Shown piece by piece: positions 1-7,084 of a stretch of DNA of 64,000 nt. How positions within the stretch are numbered: position 1 is the stretch's first letter; each line of letters opens with the position of its first letter. A program made the translations under genes and the position numbers. The DNA comes from Candidatus Aenigmatarchaeota archaeon (GTDB lineage Archaea > Aenigmatarchaeota > Aenigmatarchaeia > Aenigmatarchaeales > JACQIB01): NCBI GenBank assembly GCA_016198755.1, contig JACQIB010000001.1, positions 94,001-158,000 on the forward strand, in the 5' to 3' direction. The notes under the pieces were generated by a model. That model worked only from the letters and a program-made list of their open reading frames with translations, was not told where the DNA came from and searched no databases.

Positions 1-2
1 CT

Positions 3-359
3 TCCAACCTTGTTATAGCAGCAAAAAAAGCCCTTTCTGCTGGAGCAAAGAATATTATAATTAAAAAAGGGGAGCACGGGGCTTTGCTCTTTTCAAACAG
101 CAGCTTTTTCTTTGTTCCAGGCTACCCGTTGGAAAATGTTGTAGATCCAACAGGAGCAGGAGACTGCTTTGCAGGTGGCTTGCTTGGATTTTTAGCCAAA
201 ACAGGAATTACAAAAGAAAATCTGCGCAAAGCAATGGTTTACGGTTCTGTTATTGCCTCTTTCTGCGCTGAAGGATTGGGAATAGAAAGGCTGAAAATTC
301 TTACAATGGAACAAATAGAAAACCGCTATAAGGAGTTTCAGAGGCTTGTTAAGTTCTAG
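3..359 (+). CDS. PfkB-family carbohydrate/nucleoside kinase, C-terminal part
   Basis: This is the C-terminal 118 residues of a ribokinase/PfkB-family sugar or nucleoside kinase; its 5' end lies before the window. The reading frame is open from base 3. The family signature DPTGAGDCFAGG sits near visible residue 47. In known members its GAGD Asp is the catalytic base that deprotonates the sugar hydroxyl and the glycines form the anion hole for ATP. A helical tail follows and the frame stops at 359. The substrate cannot be read from this fragment; archaeal relatives act on ribose, adenosine or other nucleosides. tRNA-Lys follows 38 bases downstream on the same strand. Confidence 0.88.
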   Translation, partial: SNLVIAAKKALSAGAKNIIIKKGEHGALLFSNSSFFFVPGYPLENVVDPTGAGDCFAGGLLGFLAKTGITKENLRKAMVYGSVIASFCAEGLGIERLKILTMEQIENRYKEFQRLVKF

Positions 360-435
360 GGAAAGGCTTTTATTGTTGCTGGAGTCAATAAAGGACTGGG
401 CCCGTAGCTCAGTCTGGTAGAGCATTCGGCTCTTA

Positions 436-474
436 ATTCATAAGAGCCATCCTAGCGCTTGCAATGATGGAGAA
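436..474 (+). other. Anticodon-loop intron (37/38) of tRNA-Lys(CTT)
   Basis: 39-nt intron. The predicted BHB has outer helix TTCGG/CCGAA, central helix CTCT (430-433) with GGAG (469-472, one U-G pair), and cuts after the second base of each three-base bulge. Confidence 0.85.
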
Positions 475-496
475 ACCGAAGGGCCGAGGGTTCGAA

Positions 497-550
497 GCTC
501 AGGGGGAAGTTTCCCCCTACAGCCCTACCCCCTCAGGTAGGGAGAGAAAA
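497..550 (+). other. T-loop intron (59/60) of tRNA-Lys(CTT)
   Basis: 54-nt intron between T-loop bases 59 and 60. It contains two tandem hairpins: GGGGGAA/TTCCCCC, then CCCTAC/GTAGGG. Intron GAA near the 3' end pairs with T-loop TTC, giving three pairs plus one G-A mismatch in the central helix. The outer helix is the T-stem itself. Confidence 0.82.
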
Positions 551-568
551 TCCCTCCGGGCCCACCAA

Positions 569-1270
569 TCACTTTTTTATCAAAGGGGCTATTATTTCTT
601 CTGCCTGTTTCAGCCTGTAAGCAACAAACTCAGGCTTGCCCTCTTCCTTGTCAAGAAACTTCATTTTTATCTTAACCTCAGCAACCTTCCACCCATCCTT
701 AACAATCTTTATTAGTGGTTTATACATTATATCCCAGCCAATACACTTGGAATTTGTAAAATATTTTGCAAGCTCTTTTCTGAACACTCTCGGTCCATAA
801 GAGAGGTCTGTGCCCTGCGGTATCTTTCTGAGGGCTGTAAGATAGAGAGAATTTATTATTTTTTGCTCTGTGAACTGCTGTATTTTTGGATAGCTCTTTA
901 TAGAGGGCCCAGTCCTGCCAACAATAACAAGGTCTGCTTTTCCCTGTTCTATAGGTTTCAATATTTTCCTAAAGTTTTTGCTAAATCCATATTTCCCTGA
1001 TTTATCCCCCTCAGAAACAATAATAATATCCCCGTGTTTTGCAGCCTCCCTTATAGAATCTTTAATCCCATCCCCAATTGAGGAATGTTTTTTTCCCAGA
1101 ACCACAGCCCCCAAACCCTTTATAGTTTTTATAAGTTTCTTGGAGGAGCCCCCGTCAGAAACATAAACTTCTAATTCCAATAATCTCCACTCTTTAACTG
1201 TTTCTAGCAGCCGTTTCCACTCTGCTCTTTTCCCCTTATCGTATACAGAGAGAGCGACAACAGCCTTCAT
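569..1270 (-). CDS. Glycosyltransferase-like protein (GT-A fold)
   Basis: This 233-residue protein resembles small archaeal GT2-like nucleotide-sugar transferases. Its N-terminal strand reads MKAVVALSVYDKGKR, followed by VYVSDGGSS near residues 36-44, an acidic EGDKSG segment near 87-92 in the place of a nucleotide-binding loop, and GTDLSYGPRVFRKEL near 153-167. There is no signal peptide or membrane segment, so it is probably cytosolic or membrane-peripheral. The ATG at 1270 overlaps the 3' end of the upstream IMPase gene by four bases, so the two are likely co-transcribed. The stop lies two bases from the tRNA-Lys CCA end. Donor and acceptor are unknown; the family assignment rests on overall pattern rather than a diagnostic motif. 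Confidence 0.6.
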   Translation of the reverse strand: MKAVVALSVYDKGKRAEWKRLLETVKEWRLLELEVYVSDGGSSKKLIKTIKGLGAVVLGKKHSSIGDGIKDSIREAAKHGDIIIVSEGDKSGKYGFSKNFRKILKPIEQGKADLVIVGRTGPSIKSYPKIQQFTEQKIINSLYLTALRKIPQGTDLSYGPRVFRKELAKYFTNSKCIGWDIMYKPLIKIVKDGWKVAEVKIKMKFLDKEEGKPEFVAYRLKQAEEIIAPLIKK

Positions 1271-2037
1271 TTTGTTCCCTCTATGTTAGAAACTCTCTCC
1301 AAAATTTTCCTGTGCATTTGTTGCGGCGCAGCAACAAGAGTTTTAGTGTTAACATCAATACTTTTTCCTTTAAAGTCTGTTATTTTAGTTCCAGCTTCCT
1401 CTGCTATCAAAATTCCAGCAGCAATATCCCATGGCTTAGCATAGAAAGAAACAAATCCATCCAGCCTGCCAGCAGCAACATAGCAAAGCTCTAATGCAGC
1501 AGAGCCCATTTTTCTCAGATCCTTTATGTCCATAAAAACTGTGTGCAGTTTAGCAGCCTCCGGATTGTAGATTTTGGTGCAGAAACCCAGAATAGCCATT
1601 CCAAAATCCTCTTTCTTTGTTGCAAAAATCCTTTTCCCGTTCAGAAAAGCTCCCTTCCCTTTTACTGCTGTAAACAGCTCATCTATAATAGGATTATAAA
1701 CAACTCCCATAACAGGCTTCCCCCCCTTTACCAGCCCAATTGAAACATTAAAAAATGGGTTACAAATTGAAAAGTTTGTTGTCCCATCCAGCGGGTCTAC
1801 AATCCATTCCAGTTCAGTTTTTTTATCCTGCAACCCAGTTTCCTCCCCAAGAAAGCTATAATCAAATTTAGAAAGCAGTTTCTTTATAACAATCTCAGAC
1901 TTTTTGTCCACTTCAGTTGCTATCTCTTTCTTTTCTTTCATTTCAATAGCATGCTTCTTTCCAAATCCAATACGTATTATTTTGCCTGCAGCACGCGCAG
2001 CTGCAACAGCAGTTTTCAGTTCCTTTTCATAAACCAT
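1267..2037 (-). CDS. suhB: Inositol monophosphatase / fructose-1,6-bisphosphatase family phosphatase
   Basis: This 256-residue protein belongs to the archaeal IMPase/FBPase (SuhB) family, Mg2+-dependent phosphatases acting on inositol-1-phosphate and often fructose-1,6-bisphosphate. All metal-site motifs are visible: GEE at residues 64-66, DPLDGTTNF at 81-89 and WDIAAGILIAEEAG at 203-216. The length is normal for the family. The start is ATG at 2037, about 50 bases from the divergent tRNA-Met gene. It is first in a two-gene transcript with the glycosyltransferase-like gene. It could serve gluconeogenesis or inositol-lipid synthesis; sequence alone does not separate these. Confidence 0.92.
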   Translation of the reverse strand: MVYEKELKTAVAAARAAGKIIRIGFGKKHAIEMKEKKEIATEVDKKSEIVIKKLLSKFDYSFLGEETGLQDKKTELEWIVDPLDGTTNFSICNPFFNVSIGLVKGGKPVMGVVYNPIIDELFTAVKGKGAFLNGKRIFATKKEDFGMAILGFCTKIYNPEAAKLHTVFMDIKDLRKMGSAALELCYVAAGRLDGFVSFYAKPWDIAAGILIAEEAGTKITDFKGKSIDVNTKTLVAAPQQMHRKILERVSNIEGTK

Positions 2038-2088
2038 AGCTTACTTTATATCCATTCCTTTATAAGTTTCCCCCTCAAAAAAGAAAGT

Positions 2089-2198
2089 GCCTGAGTGGCT
2101 CAGCCTAGTTAGAGCGCCAGACTCATATCATTATGAGTTTCGAGCGAAAGCTGTGAGATATCTGGAGGTCGTGAGTGCGAATCTCACCTCAGGCACCA
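2089..2198 (+). tRNA. tRNA-Met(CAT), elongator type, with intron
   Basis: The acceptor stem GCCTGAG pairs with CTCAGGC, then A and encoded CCA. The D-arm is GCTC...GAGC, the anticodon stem CCAGA/TCTGG, and the anticodon CAT is at 2124-2126. A 32-nt intron (2128-2159) lies at 37/38 with a textbook BHB: outer helix CCAGA/TCTGG, central helix CTCA/TGAG, bulges TAT and ATA each cut after the second base. The T-arm is uninterrupted, with loop TGCGAAT. The first pair is G-C, unlike an initiator. An Ile2 tRNA with a modified C34 is a less likely alternative. Confidence 0.9.
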
Positions 2199-2249
2199 CT
2201 TTCCAAAATAAAACAAACATTTATTAAGTCCGGAAACAGGATTTTTATT

Positions 2250-3125
2250 ATGAACTCTTCAAAGGTTTTTACAACCCTTGTATTTTTAATATCGCTTTCA
2301 GTTTTCTCTGCTTCCGCGCTAGCTCTTAACATAACAGTTTCCTCCAGTTCACACAAGGTTTTCATGGGCGACACAGTAACAATATCTGGAAAAATATTCA
2401 CTGATGAAGGCGCCACTGGAATTTTTGAGTACAGGGCAGCTGTAGTTGGGCCCAAGAGAGTTATAGTTTGCGATAGCAACAAGACAACAACTTTTGCTGA
2501 TGGAACTTTTTCATTAGTTTGTAAATTGCCCACAGCCGAGGAAGCTGTTGCACTAGGAATACCGGCTGCTTCAACCCGTTCTGTCATTCCCTATATCGCA
2601 GGAGTTGCTGTTAAGGACACAGGAAAGAACGAAACAGTAAAAAAGCATACAAAAGCTATTCTTGCTGTAAATAAGGATAGATTCTCAAAACAGCTGGACA
2701 CAATGATAAGGCACATGGACCAGTATATAGCACATATGAACACTGTTTCCCAAAAATGCACAGATATAGCTGAAAGGGCAGAGCGATTTGGCTTAGTAAA
2801 TATAAGCGAAGGGTGTTTAAGGATACAGGAAAGGACAAGTATAATTACAGGGAACATGACAGCAATAGAAAATCAGGCAAAGCAGCTAAAAGATAATTTA
2901 AATGCCACTGACTTCCCTGGTTTCGTGGACTCTTTGGAAGGAATGAAAGGTTATATGGGAAATTTAACGAGTGAGATGAAAGGGTTTGGTGGTATGATGA
3001 TGAAAGTGAGATGGGAAGGGTTGAAGGAAATAAAGAAGTCTGTTGATGATATAAGGAAAGATATAGAAAAGAAGAGAGGAAATATACGGGGTATGAAAGA
3101 TATTGCAAGGGGTATGATGAAATGA
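2250..3125 (+). CDS. Secreted protein with C-terminal helical region
   Basis: The function is not recognised. The 291-residue protein starts at ATG 2250. It has a Sec-type signal peptide of about 24 residues with hydrophobic core LVFLISLSVF and ends ASALALN at the likely cleavage site. Residues about 25-140 are beta-rich with a Big/CARDB-like look, including MGDTVTISGKIF. The C-terminal half is helical with many Lys, Met and Gln residues, likely coiled-coil, and two Cys. Its stop overlaps the ATG of the following small lipoprotein by four bases, so the two extracytoplasmic proteins are probably made together. Confidence 0.75.
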   Translation: MNSSKVFTTLVFLISLSVFSASALALNITVSSSSHKVFMGDTVTISGKIFTDEGATGIFEYRAAVVGPKRVIVCDSNKTTTFADGTFSLVCKLPTAEEAVALGIPAASTRSVIPYIAGVAVKDTGKNETVKKHTKAILAVNKDRFSKQLDTMIRHMDQYIAHMNTVSQKCTDIAERAERFGLVNISEGCLRIQERTSIITGNMTAIENQAKQLKDNLNATDFPGFVDSLEGMKGYMGNLTSEMKGFGGMMMKVRWEGLKEIKKSVDDIRKDIEKKRGNIRGMKDIARGMMK

Positions 3126-3340
3126 GTGCAACTTTCAGGTTAATAGCATTATTTTCAGCACTTTCACTTGTTGTAATAGCTGGCTGTACTTCCCAATCAG
3201 GTGGAACTACAACCACAACCACACCTAGTTTTGAAACAGGAAGTGCTGATGCAGCAGCTTCAGATTTGAGTTCTTCTGCGGGTTCTGTTATTGATGACTC
3301 AACACCAACTACAGACCAAACAGTGCCTGATTTGACATAA
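3122..3340 (+). CDS. Small putative lipoprotein
   Basis: This 72-residue protein has an N-terminal hydrophobic stretch followed by a lipobox-like VIAGC at residues about 18-22, then a Thr/Ser/Asp-rich unstructured tail. It is probably exported and anchored through a lipid-modified Cys. The start codon overlaps the upstream secreted-protein stop (ATGA), indicating translational coupling. No function can be assigned. The convergent glycosyltransferase gene ends three bases beyond its stop. Confidence 0.7.
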   Translation: MSATFRLIALFSALSLVVIAGCTSQSGGTTTTTTPSFETGSADAAASDLSSSAGSVIDDSTPTTDQTVPDLT

Positions 3341-3342
3341 TT

Positions 3343-4038
3343 TTACTTCCAATATCCACTGGTCTTCGGAGATTTTTTCAGAACCTTTATCCTTATAGCA
3401 TTTGCAATATAGAACTCTAATGCTGTTTTTGCAAACCCCTGTTGGTACCTGCGGGAGGAAACAGGCATGCACATTTTTGGCAGAAACTTTATTTTTCCAA
3501 GTTTCCTTAATCTTGTTCCAAGCTCAAAATCTTCTAGTATATTAACATTTTCATCAAACCCACCAACAGCTTTCAAAGCTGTGCGCAGCACAGCAAGGTT
3601 TCCTGTACATAAGCAGGGGTAGCGCAATTTAGCAGAAACCCTGAGAAAATAATGTCCCCATATCTTCAGGTTTAATTTTGCTCTCTTTCCCCCATCATAC
3701 GGAACCAAAGGACCAAAAACAGCTATATTCTTTCCAATCCCTCCGAGTATTGTTTCCACCCAGTCCCTATATGGTATTGTATCAGCATCACAAAATGCAA
3801 TTATTTTCCCCCCAGCACTTTTCCAGCCCAGATTCCTTGCCTCAGAAATACCTTTTCCATGGTCTAAAAAAACCTTGTCAGCAAGCTTTTCTGCAATTTT
3901 AAAAGTCTTGTCCTTCGAGTGTCCGTCCACAACAATAATTTCAGGTTTTATTGTCTGTTTTCTTAATGCTTCCAGACACTTTCCAATATACTTTTCCTCA
4001 TTCTTTGAGCAGACAATAACCGAAACCAGCATAACCAT
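3343..4038 (-). CDS. GT2 family glycosyltransferase
   Basis: The 231-residue GT-A domain opens with LVSVIVCSKNEEKYIGKCLEAL, typical of family 2 glycosyltransferases. DGHSKD and the CDADT metal/nucleotide-binding motif follow, then GGFDENVNILEDFELGTRL carrying the acidic ED catalytic region. There are no membrane segments, so it probably acts at the inner face of the membrane on a lipid-linked or protein acceptor. I placed the start at ATG 4038; ATG 4032 is equally possible. The codons before these add only a non-homologous leader. Other glycosylation genes in the window (4247, 13975, 569) point to a surface polysaccharide or N-glycan pathway. Confidence 0.85.
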   Translation of the reverse strand: MVMLVSVIVCSKNEEKYIGKCLEALRKQTIKPEIIVVDGHSKDKTFKIAEKLADKVFLDHGKGISEARNLGWKSAGGKIIAFCDADTIPYRDWVETILGGIGKNIAVFGPLVPYDGGKRAKLNLKIWGHYFLRVSAKLRYPCLCTGNLAVLRTALKAVGGFDENVNILEDFELGTRLRKLGKIKFLPKMCMPVSSRRYQQGFAKTALEFYIANAIRIKVLKKSPKTSGYWK

Positions 4039-4084
4039 ACTTATTTGCCCCCCTTTTTTAAAGCTGCAGAACATACTGAAATAT

Positions 4085-4161
4085 GCCTCGGTGGCTCAGC
4101 TCGGTAGAGCGGCGCACTTGTAATGCGCAAGTCGGGGGTTCAAATCCCTCCCGAGGCTCCA
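4085..4161 (+). tRNA. tRNA-Thr(TGT)
   Basis: A 77-nt uninterrupted tRNA. The acceptor stem GCCTCGG pairs with CCGAGGC, discriminator T, with CCA encoded. The D-arm is GCTC...GAGC, the anticodon stem GCGCA/TGCGC with loop CTTGTAA, and the T-loop TTCAAAT. It is one of only two intron-free tRNA genes here. Confidence 0.97.
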
Positions 4162-4246
4162 TTCCCTCTCCACGTTAAAATATAACAGTGTTATATTATT
4201 GGTTCTGCAAAACCTTTAAAAGTTAGTTTAACATAACAATTCTCCT

Positions 4247-5317
4247 ATGGAACTGCCATTGGTTACAGTTGTAATCCCAGCAAGGAACGAGGAAAAAACA
4301 ATAGGCAACTGTTTAAAGAGTATACTGGAAGCAGACTATCCGAAAGAAAAGATGGAAGTTATAGTAGCAGTAGACGGCTGCACAGACAAAACAGAAGAAA
4401 TTGTGCGTTCTTTCAAAAATGTGAATGTGGTTGCTGGAGAGCCCAAAACTTCAAAAGCAGCAGCCCTGAATTCAGCCTGGCCCTCTGCAAAGGGTGAAAT
4501 AGTTGCAATTTTTGATTCTGATTGCATCGTAACAAAAGATTGTATAAGAGAAGCTGTAAAGCACTTTTCCAACCCAGATATAAATGCCGTTTCCGGCCCA
4601 AGCCTTTCCTACAATGAAAGAGGCAGCCTGATGTCAAAAGCCCTTTCCCTAGAAACAACTTTCATCTCCTATTATGAGTATTTCCTGAACAAGCATGGTG
4701 CTGACATAATTACAGCAGGAAATAACATGTTTTTCAGGAAAAGTATTCTAAAGGAAGTTGGTGGCTTTGACGAGGAGGTTATAGTAGAGGACCTTGCAAT
4801 ATCCATAGCAATAAAGCGCAAATCCCCTAAAAAACAGTGCAGCATTTTCGAGCCCAAATCTGTTGTGTACCATGAGGAACCTCCAAATTTCAATTCTTTT
4901 ATCCGCCAGCGCAGGCGCTGGACACGTGGAGCAGTACAGGCCCACAATAAATATGAGAAATCTGCCTCAATGAAATCCTTCCTGTCAGATGCGATGCACG
5001 GAACCTATTTCTATTTTCCTCCATTTACCTTCATTATAACAGCTTTAACAGCCCTTTTCCTCTATCTCTCCCTTCCCCTCCTCTACCTCTCCCCCCTCTA
5101 TATGCTTTTTATTTTTGTTTCGGCTCTCTTTATTCAGAGCCTCCGTTTTTTCAAACAATCCCTAACAAACATAGCTTACTTCCCAATATGGTTTTTCCTT
5201 AGCAACTTACAGGCTCTGTTAATACCCCTTTCAATTTTAGAAGAGTTAATGGGCAAGCAGAGCATATGGTACAGGCCAGATAGGGCAGGCCTCTCAACTC
5301 CCTTACCAACTATTTAA
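4247..5317 (+). CDS. Processive GT2 glycosyltransferase with C-terminal membrane helices
   Basis: This 356-residue membrane glycosyltransferase has the BcsA/hyaluronan-synthase-like layout. The N-terminal GT-A domain begins VTVVIPARNEEKTIG. DSD at residues 90-92 binds the metal-nucleotide, VED at 180-182 carries the catalytic base, and QRRRW at 221-225 is the signature of processive enzymes. Three hydrophobic segments (about 253-275, 280-300, 308-330) follow, anchoring the catalytic domain at the cytoplasmic face. It may polymerise or transfer sugars on a polyprenyl lipid. ATG 4247 follows an AT-rich promoter; tRNA-Trp begins 24 bases after its stop. Confidence 0.88.
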   Translation: MELPLVTVVIPARNEEKTIGNCLKSILEADYPKEKMEVIVAVDGCTDKTEEIVRSFKNVNVVAGEPKTSKAAALNSAWPSAKGEIVAIFDSDCIVTKDCIREAVKHFSNPDINAVSGPSLSYNERGSLMSKALSLETTFISYYEYFLNKHGADIITAGNNMFFRKSILKEVGGFDEEVIVEDLAISIAIKRKSPKKQCSIFEPKSVVYHEEPPNFNSFIRQRRRWTRGAVQAHNKYEKSASMKSFLSDAMHGTYFYFPPFTFIITALTALFLYLSLPLLYLSPLYMLFIFVSALFIQSLRFFKQSLTNIAYFPIWFFLSNLQALLIPLSILEELMGKQSIWYRPDRAGLSTPLPTI

Positions 5318-5341
5318 ACCTCCCAACCAATTCTTATTTAC

Positions 5342-5559
5342 GGGGTCGTGGTCTAGCCTGGTATGACAGCAGTCTCCAAGTCAGAACCTTGACGGTTCCG
5401 ACACCTCCCCAAACTTGGAGAGTCGAGCAAAAGCGATGAGATAACTGCCTGCGGGTGTTCAAAGCGCAAGAAGGGGAGACCCCTTCTTACCGCCCTATTA
5501 ACCCCCTTGGTTAGCGGTAAGGGAAAGTTCTCCCCGTGAGAATCACCCCGACCCCACCA
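5342..5559 (+). tRNA. tRNA-Trp(CCA) with two introns
   Basis: The gene spans 218 bases. The acceptor stem GGGGTCG pairs with CGACCCC, then A and CCA. The anticodon stem is GCAGT/ACTGC and the anticodon CCA is at 5376-5378. Intron 1 (5380-5442, 63 nt) is at 37/38. Intron 2 (5464-5542, 79 nt) splits the T-loop after TTCAAA and before T5543; T-loop TTCA pairs with intron TGAG. The spliced T-arm is GGGTG-TTCAAAT-CACCC. The last 17 bases overlap the 3' end of a convergent gene. Some archaeal Trp introns act as C/D guides, but I found no convincing C and D box pair here. Confidence 0.94.
5464..5542 (+). other. T-loop intron (59/60) of tRNA-Trp
   Basis: 79-nt intron forming long hairpins: AAGGGG/CCCCTT or the alternative GGGGAGA/TCTCCCC, plus CTTACCGC/GCGGTAAG and TAACC/GGTTA. 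The BHB central helix is T-loop TTCA (5458-5461) with intron TGAG, and the cut lies between GAGAA and T. Confidence 0.85.
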
Positions 5560-6250
5560 CTCCCTCCTTACCAAAAACAATCTCTATATCTCCTTTGGCT
5601 CTTTCAGCTTCCAAAAGGCTATTAAACAAAGTCCTACACCTGTTCCCTGTATTGTTCAATAAACCCAACTCTAGTAAAGAATCTCCCATCTTTTCTGGAT
5701 CCAGAGCCTGCTTCAAACTGGTTCCCCCAAGTTTAGCATCTACTGCTAACATGCCGTGTACCGTTTCTCCCCTTCTCTCCACAGGTTCTCCATATTTTTT
5801 GTATAGTATATCAAAAACCTTTCCTCCGGTCATGCTCAAAGAAGCATACCAAGCACCTGTTTCCAAGACAACTTCGCTGAAATCTATAAGTTCTTTCCAA
5901 TCTTGCCGCGGACTTATCTTGTTCGCATCAAGCAGTTTACAAGTCAAAATCCAAAAATGTGGGGAGTTCAACAGCTGTATGTAGTGGGCTACCTCATGCG
6001 CTGCAGTGCCCCTCCATACTTCAGGATCCAAATCAAAAGTTATACCCTCAACTCGTAACGCCTTATAATCAGTTCTTGCAGAAAATCTAACCCCTCCCCC
6101 TGGCTCCCCATCAACTCCATACGCAGCCATATCAGCTCTCACAAGATTCCTATCAATATACCTAGGCTCAGGAGCATTCTGTCTTCTACAGTATTCTTTC
6201 ATCCTTTCCCAAGACTCCCTTAAAACCTGTTGCGGAGTTTCTTTTTCCAT
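5543..6250 (-). CDS. Orphan zinc metallopeptidase-like protein (HExxH)
   Basis: This 235-residue cytosolic-looking protein has HEVAHYIQL at residues 85-93, a zincin HExxH motif preceded by EVWRGTAA. A later acidic helix with SEVVLETGAWY could supply the third zinc ligand. I do not recognise the family, and peptidase activity is inferred from this motif only. The start is ATG 6250, and there is no signal peptide. The stop overlaps the 3' 17 bases of tRNA-Trp on the opposite strand. The gene stands alone, convergent to tRNA-Trp and divergent from a small membrane-protein gene. Confidence 0.65.
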   Translation of the reverse strand: MEKETPQQVLRESWERMKEYCRRQNAPEPRYIDRNLVRADMAAYGVDGEPGGGVRFSARTDYKALRVEGITFDLDPEVWRGTAAHEVAHYIQLLNSPHFWILTCKLLDANKISPRQDWKELIDFSEVVLETGAWYASLSMTGGKVFDILYKKYGEPVERRGETVHGMLAVDAKLGGTSLKQALDPEKMGDSLLELGLLNNTGNRCRTLFNSLLEAERAKGDIEIVFGKEGVVGSG

Positions 6251-6302
6251 ACCAATTCCTTTAATACAAATCTTTAAATTCTCATACTTTCCAACCTCTA
6301 CA

Positions 6303-6476
6303 ATGCCAATTAATAAACTGGATTATGGGGTTGCTTTCGGGCTTACTATGGGTGCAGCAGGCGGCTTTCTATGGTCAGGCTTATCCATGAACATTATTAA
6401 CATTTTTATAGGCGCTGCAATAGGTGCAGTTGCAGGAATTGTTCTGGTCCAGTTAACCTCGTCCAAGAAGCTTTGA
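6303..6476 (+). CDS. Small two-helix membrane protein
   Basis: A 57-residue open frame starts at ATG 6303. It encodes a Gly/Ala-rich protein with two hydrophobic segments (about residues 9-24 and 27-48) and ends in SSKKL. The Gly-rich AFGLTMGAAGGF and IFIGAAIGAVAGI stretches suggest two packed membrane helices. An AT-rich promoter-like stretch precedes it. Its last 24 bases overlap the end of a convergent gene. The function is unknown. Confidence 0.5.
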   Translation: MPINKLDYGVAFGLTMGAAGGFLWSGLSMNIINIFIGAAIGAVAGIVLVQLTSSKKL

Positions 6477-7073
6477 ATGATGCGTTCTTATCAAAGGCAA
6501 TGCCACTTCTAATGCCCATATTCTCTCCTGTGCCTCAGAAACAGTTTGCCTTGGTAGATTATTTGCGCTTCTAACAGATTCTTCCACACCCTCTCTCGTA
6601 TCCTTATTCAAGATTACGTTCCCTACATATCTTACTCCCATATCTGCTCTCTCGAGAGCTACCAGTCTCTCTACATCCAGGGACTCTCTGTATTCTGTAA
6701 ATATACAAGCATGTAACTCCACACCACTACCATTTGGTTTTAAATAAATGCCCATAAGATTTCTACTCCCCCCAGCATTTCCATCAAATGTATCCCCCAT
6801 AACACTCTTTCGCAGCGGACCCAAATCTTCATGTACAGCTATATCACTTCTCCCATTCCCACCAAACTGCCCACGCACGAGGGGGCTTAATGACAAGGGA
6901 TAAACATAACAGGGAGAACCGCCCCCATTGGTTGTATACAGTACTCTGGCAACCCCCTCATTATCTATAGTTCTAGGGTCAACACCAATTAGGTCCAAAC
7001 AGACTTTGCCTCTGACCGCTCCGTTTCCCATATTAAAGCCACAGAATGAAAACGATTTAAAGGCATCACCCAT
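6453..7073 (-). CDS. Hypothetical protein
   Basis: A 206-residue orphan from ATG 7073 that I do not recognise. It is Gly/Asn-rich with few hydrophobic stretches, lacks a signal peptide and has scattered Cys. It contains a GGNGRSDIAVHEDLG segment and an acidic helix near residues 130-150 followed by a Leu-rich C-terminus. It is transcribed divergently from the adenosine-specific kinase gene 11 bases away, so promoters must overlap the coding ends. It belongs to a set of stand-alone orphans scattered among housekeeping genes in this window. Confidence 0.55.
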   Translation of the reverse strand: MGDAFKSFSFCGFNMGNGAVRGKVCLDLIGVDPRTIDNEGVARVLYTTNGGGSPCYVYPLSLSPLVRGQFGGNGRSDIAVHEDLGPLRKSVMGDTFDGNAGGSRNLMGIYLKPNGSGVELHACIFTEYRESLDVERLVALERADMGVRYVGNVILNKDTREGVEESVRSANNLPRQTVSEAQERIWALEVALPLIRTHHSKLLGRG

Positions 7074-7084
7074 TATAGTTTATT

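Larger units (their letters stand above)
398..567 (+). tRNA. tRNA-Lys(CTT) with two introns
   Basis: The acceptor stem GGGCCCG pairs with CGGGCCC at 557-563, followed by A and an encoded CCA. The D-arm is 407-423. The anticodon stem is TTCGG (425-429) with CCGAA (476-480), and the anticodon CTT is at 432-434. A 39-nt intron (436-474) sits at 37/38; loop bases CTCT pair with intron GGAG as the BHB central helix, with bulges of three bases. A second, 54-nt intron interrupts the T-loop after TTCGAA (491-496) and ends before T551. The spliced T-arm is GAGGG-TTCGAAT-CCCTC. Confidence 0.95.

Noticed and set aside
2089..2198. tRNA(CAT) as initiator tRNA
   Set aside because: The first pair is G-C, and the anticodon stem CCAGA/TCTGG lacks the three consecutive G-C pairs of initiators.
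5380..5442. Possible C/D-box guide RNA in the tRNA-Trp anticodon intron
   Set aside because: GCGATGAG resembles a C box, but no matching D box and no complementarity to positions 34 or 39 of the tRNA could be seen.
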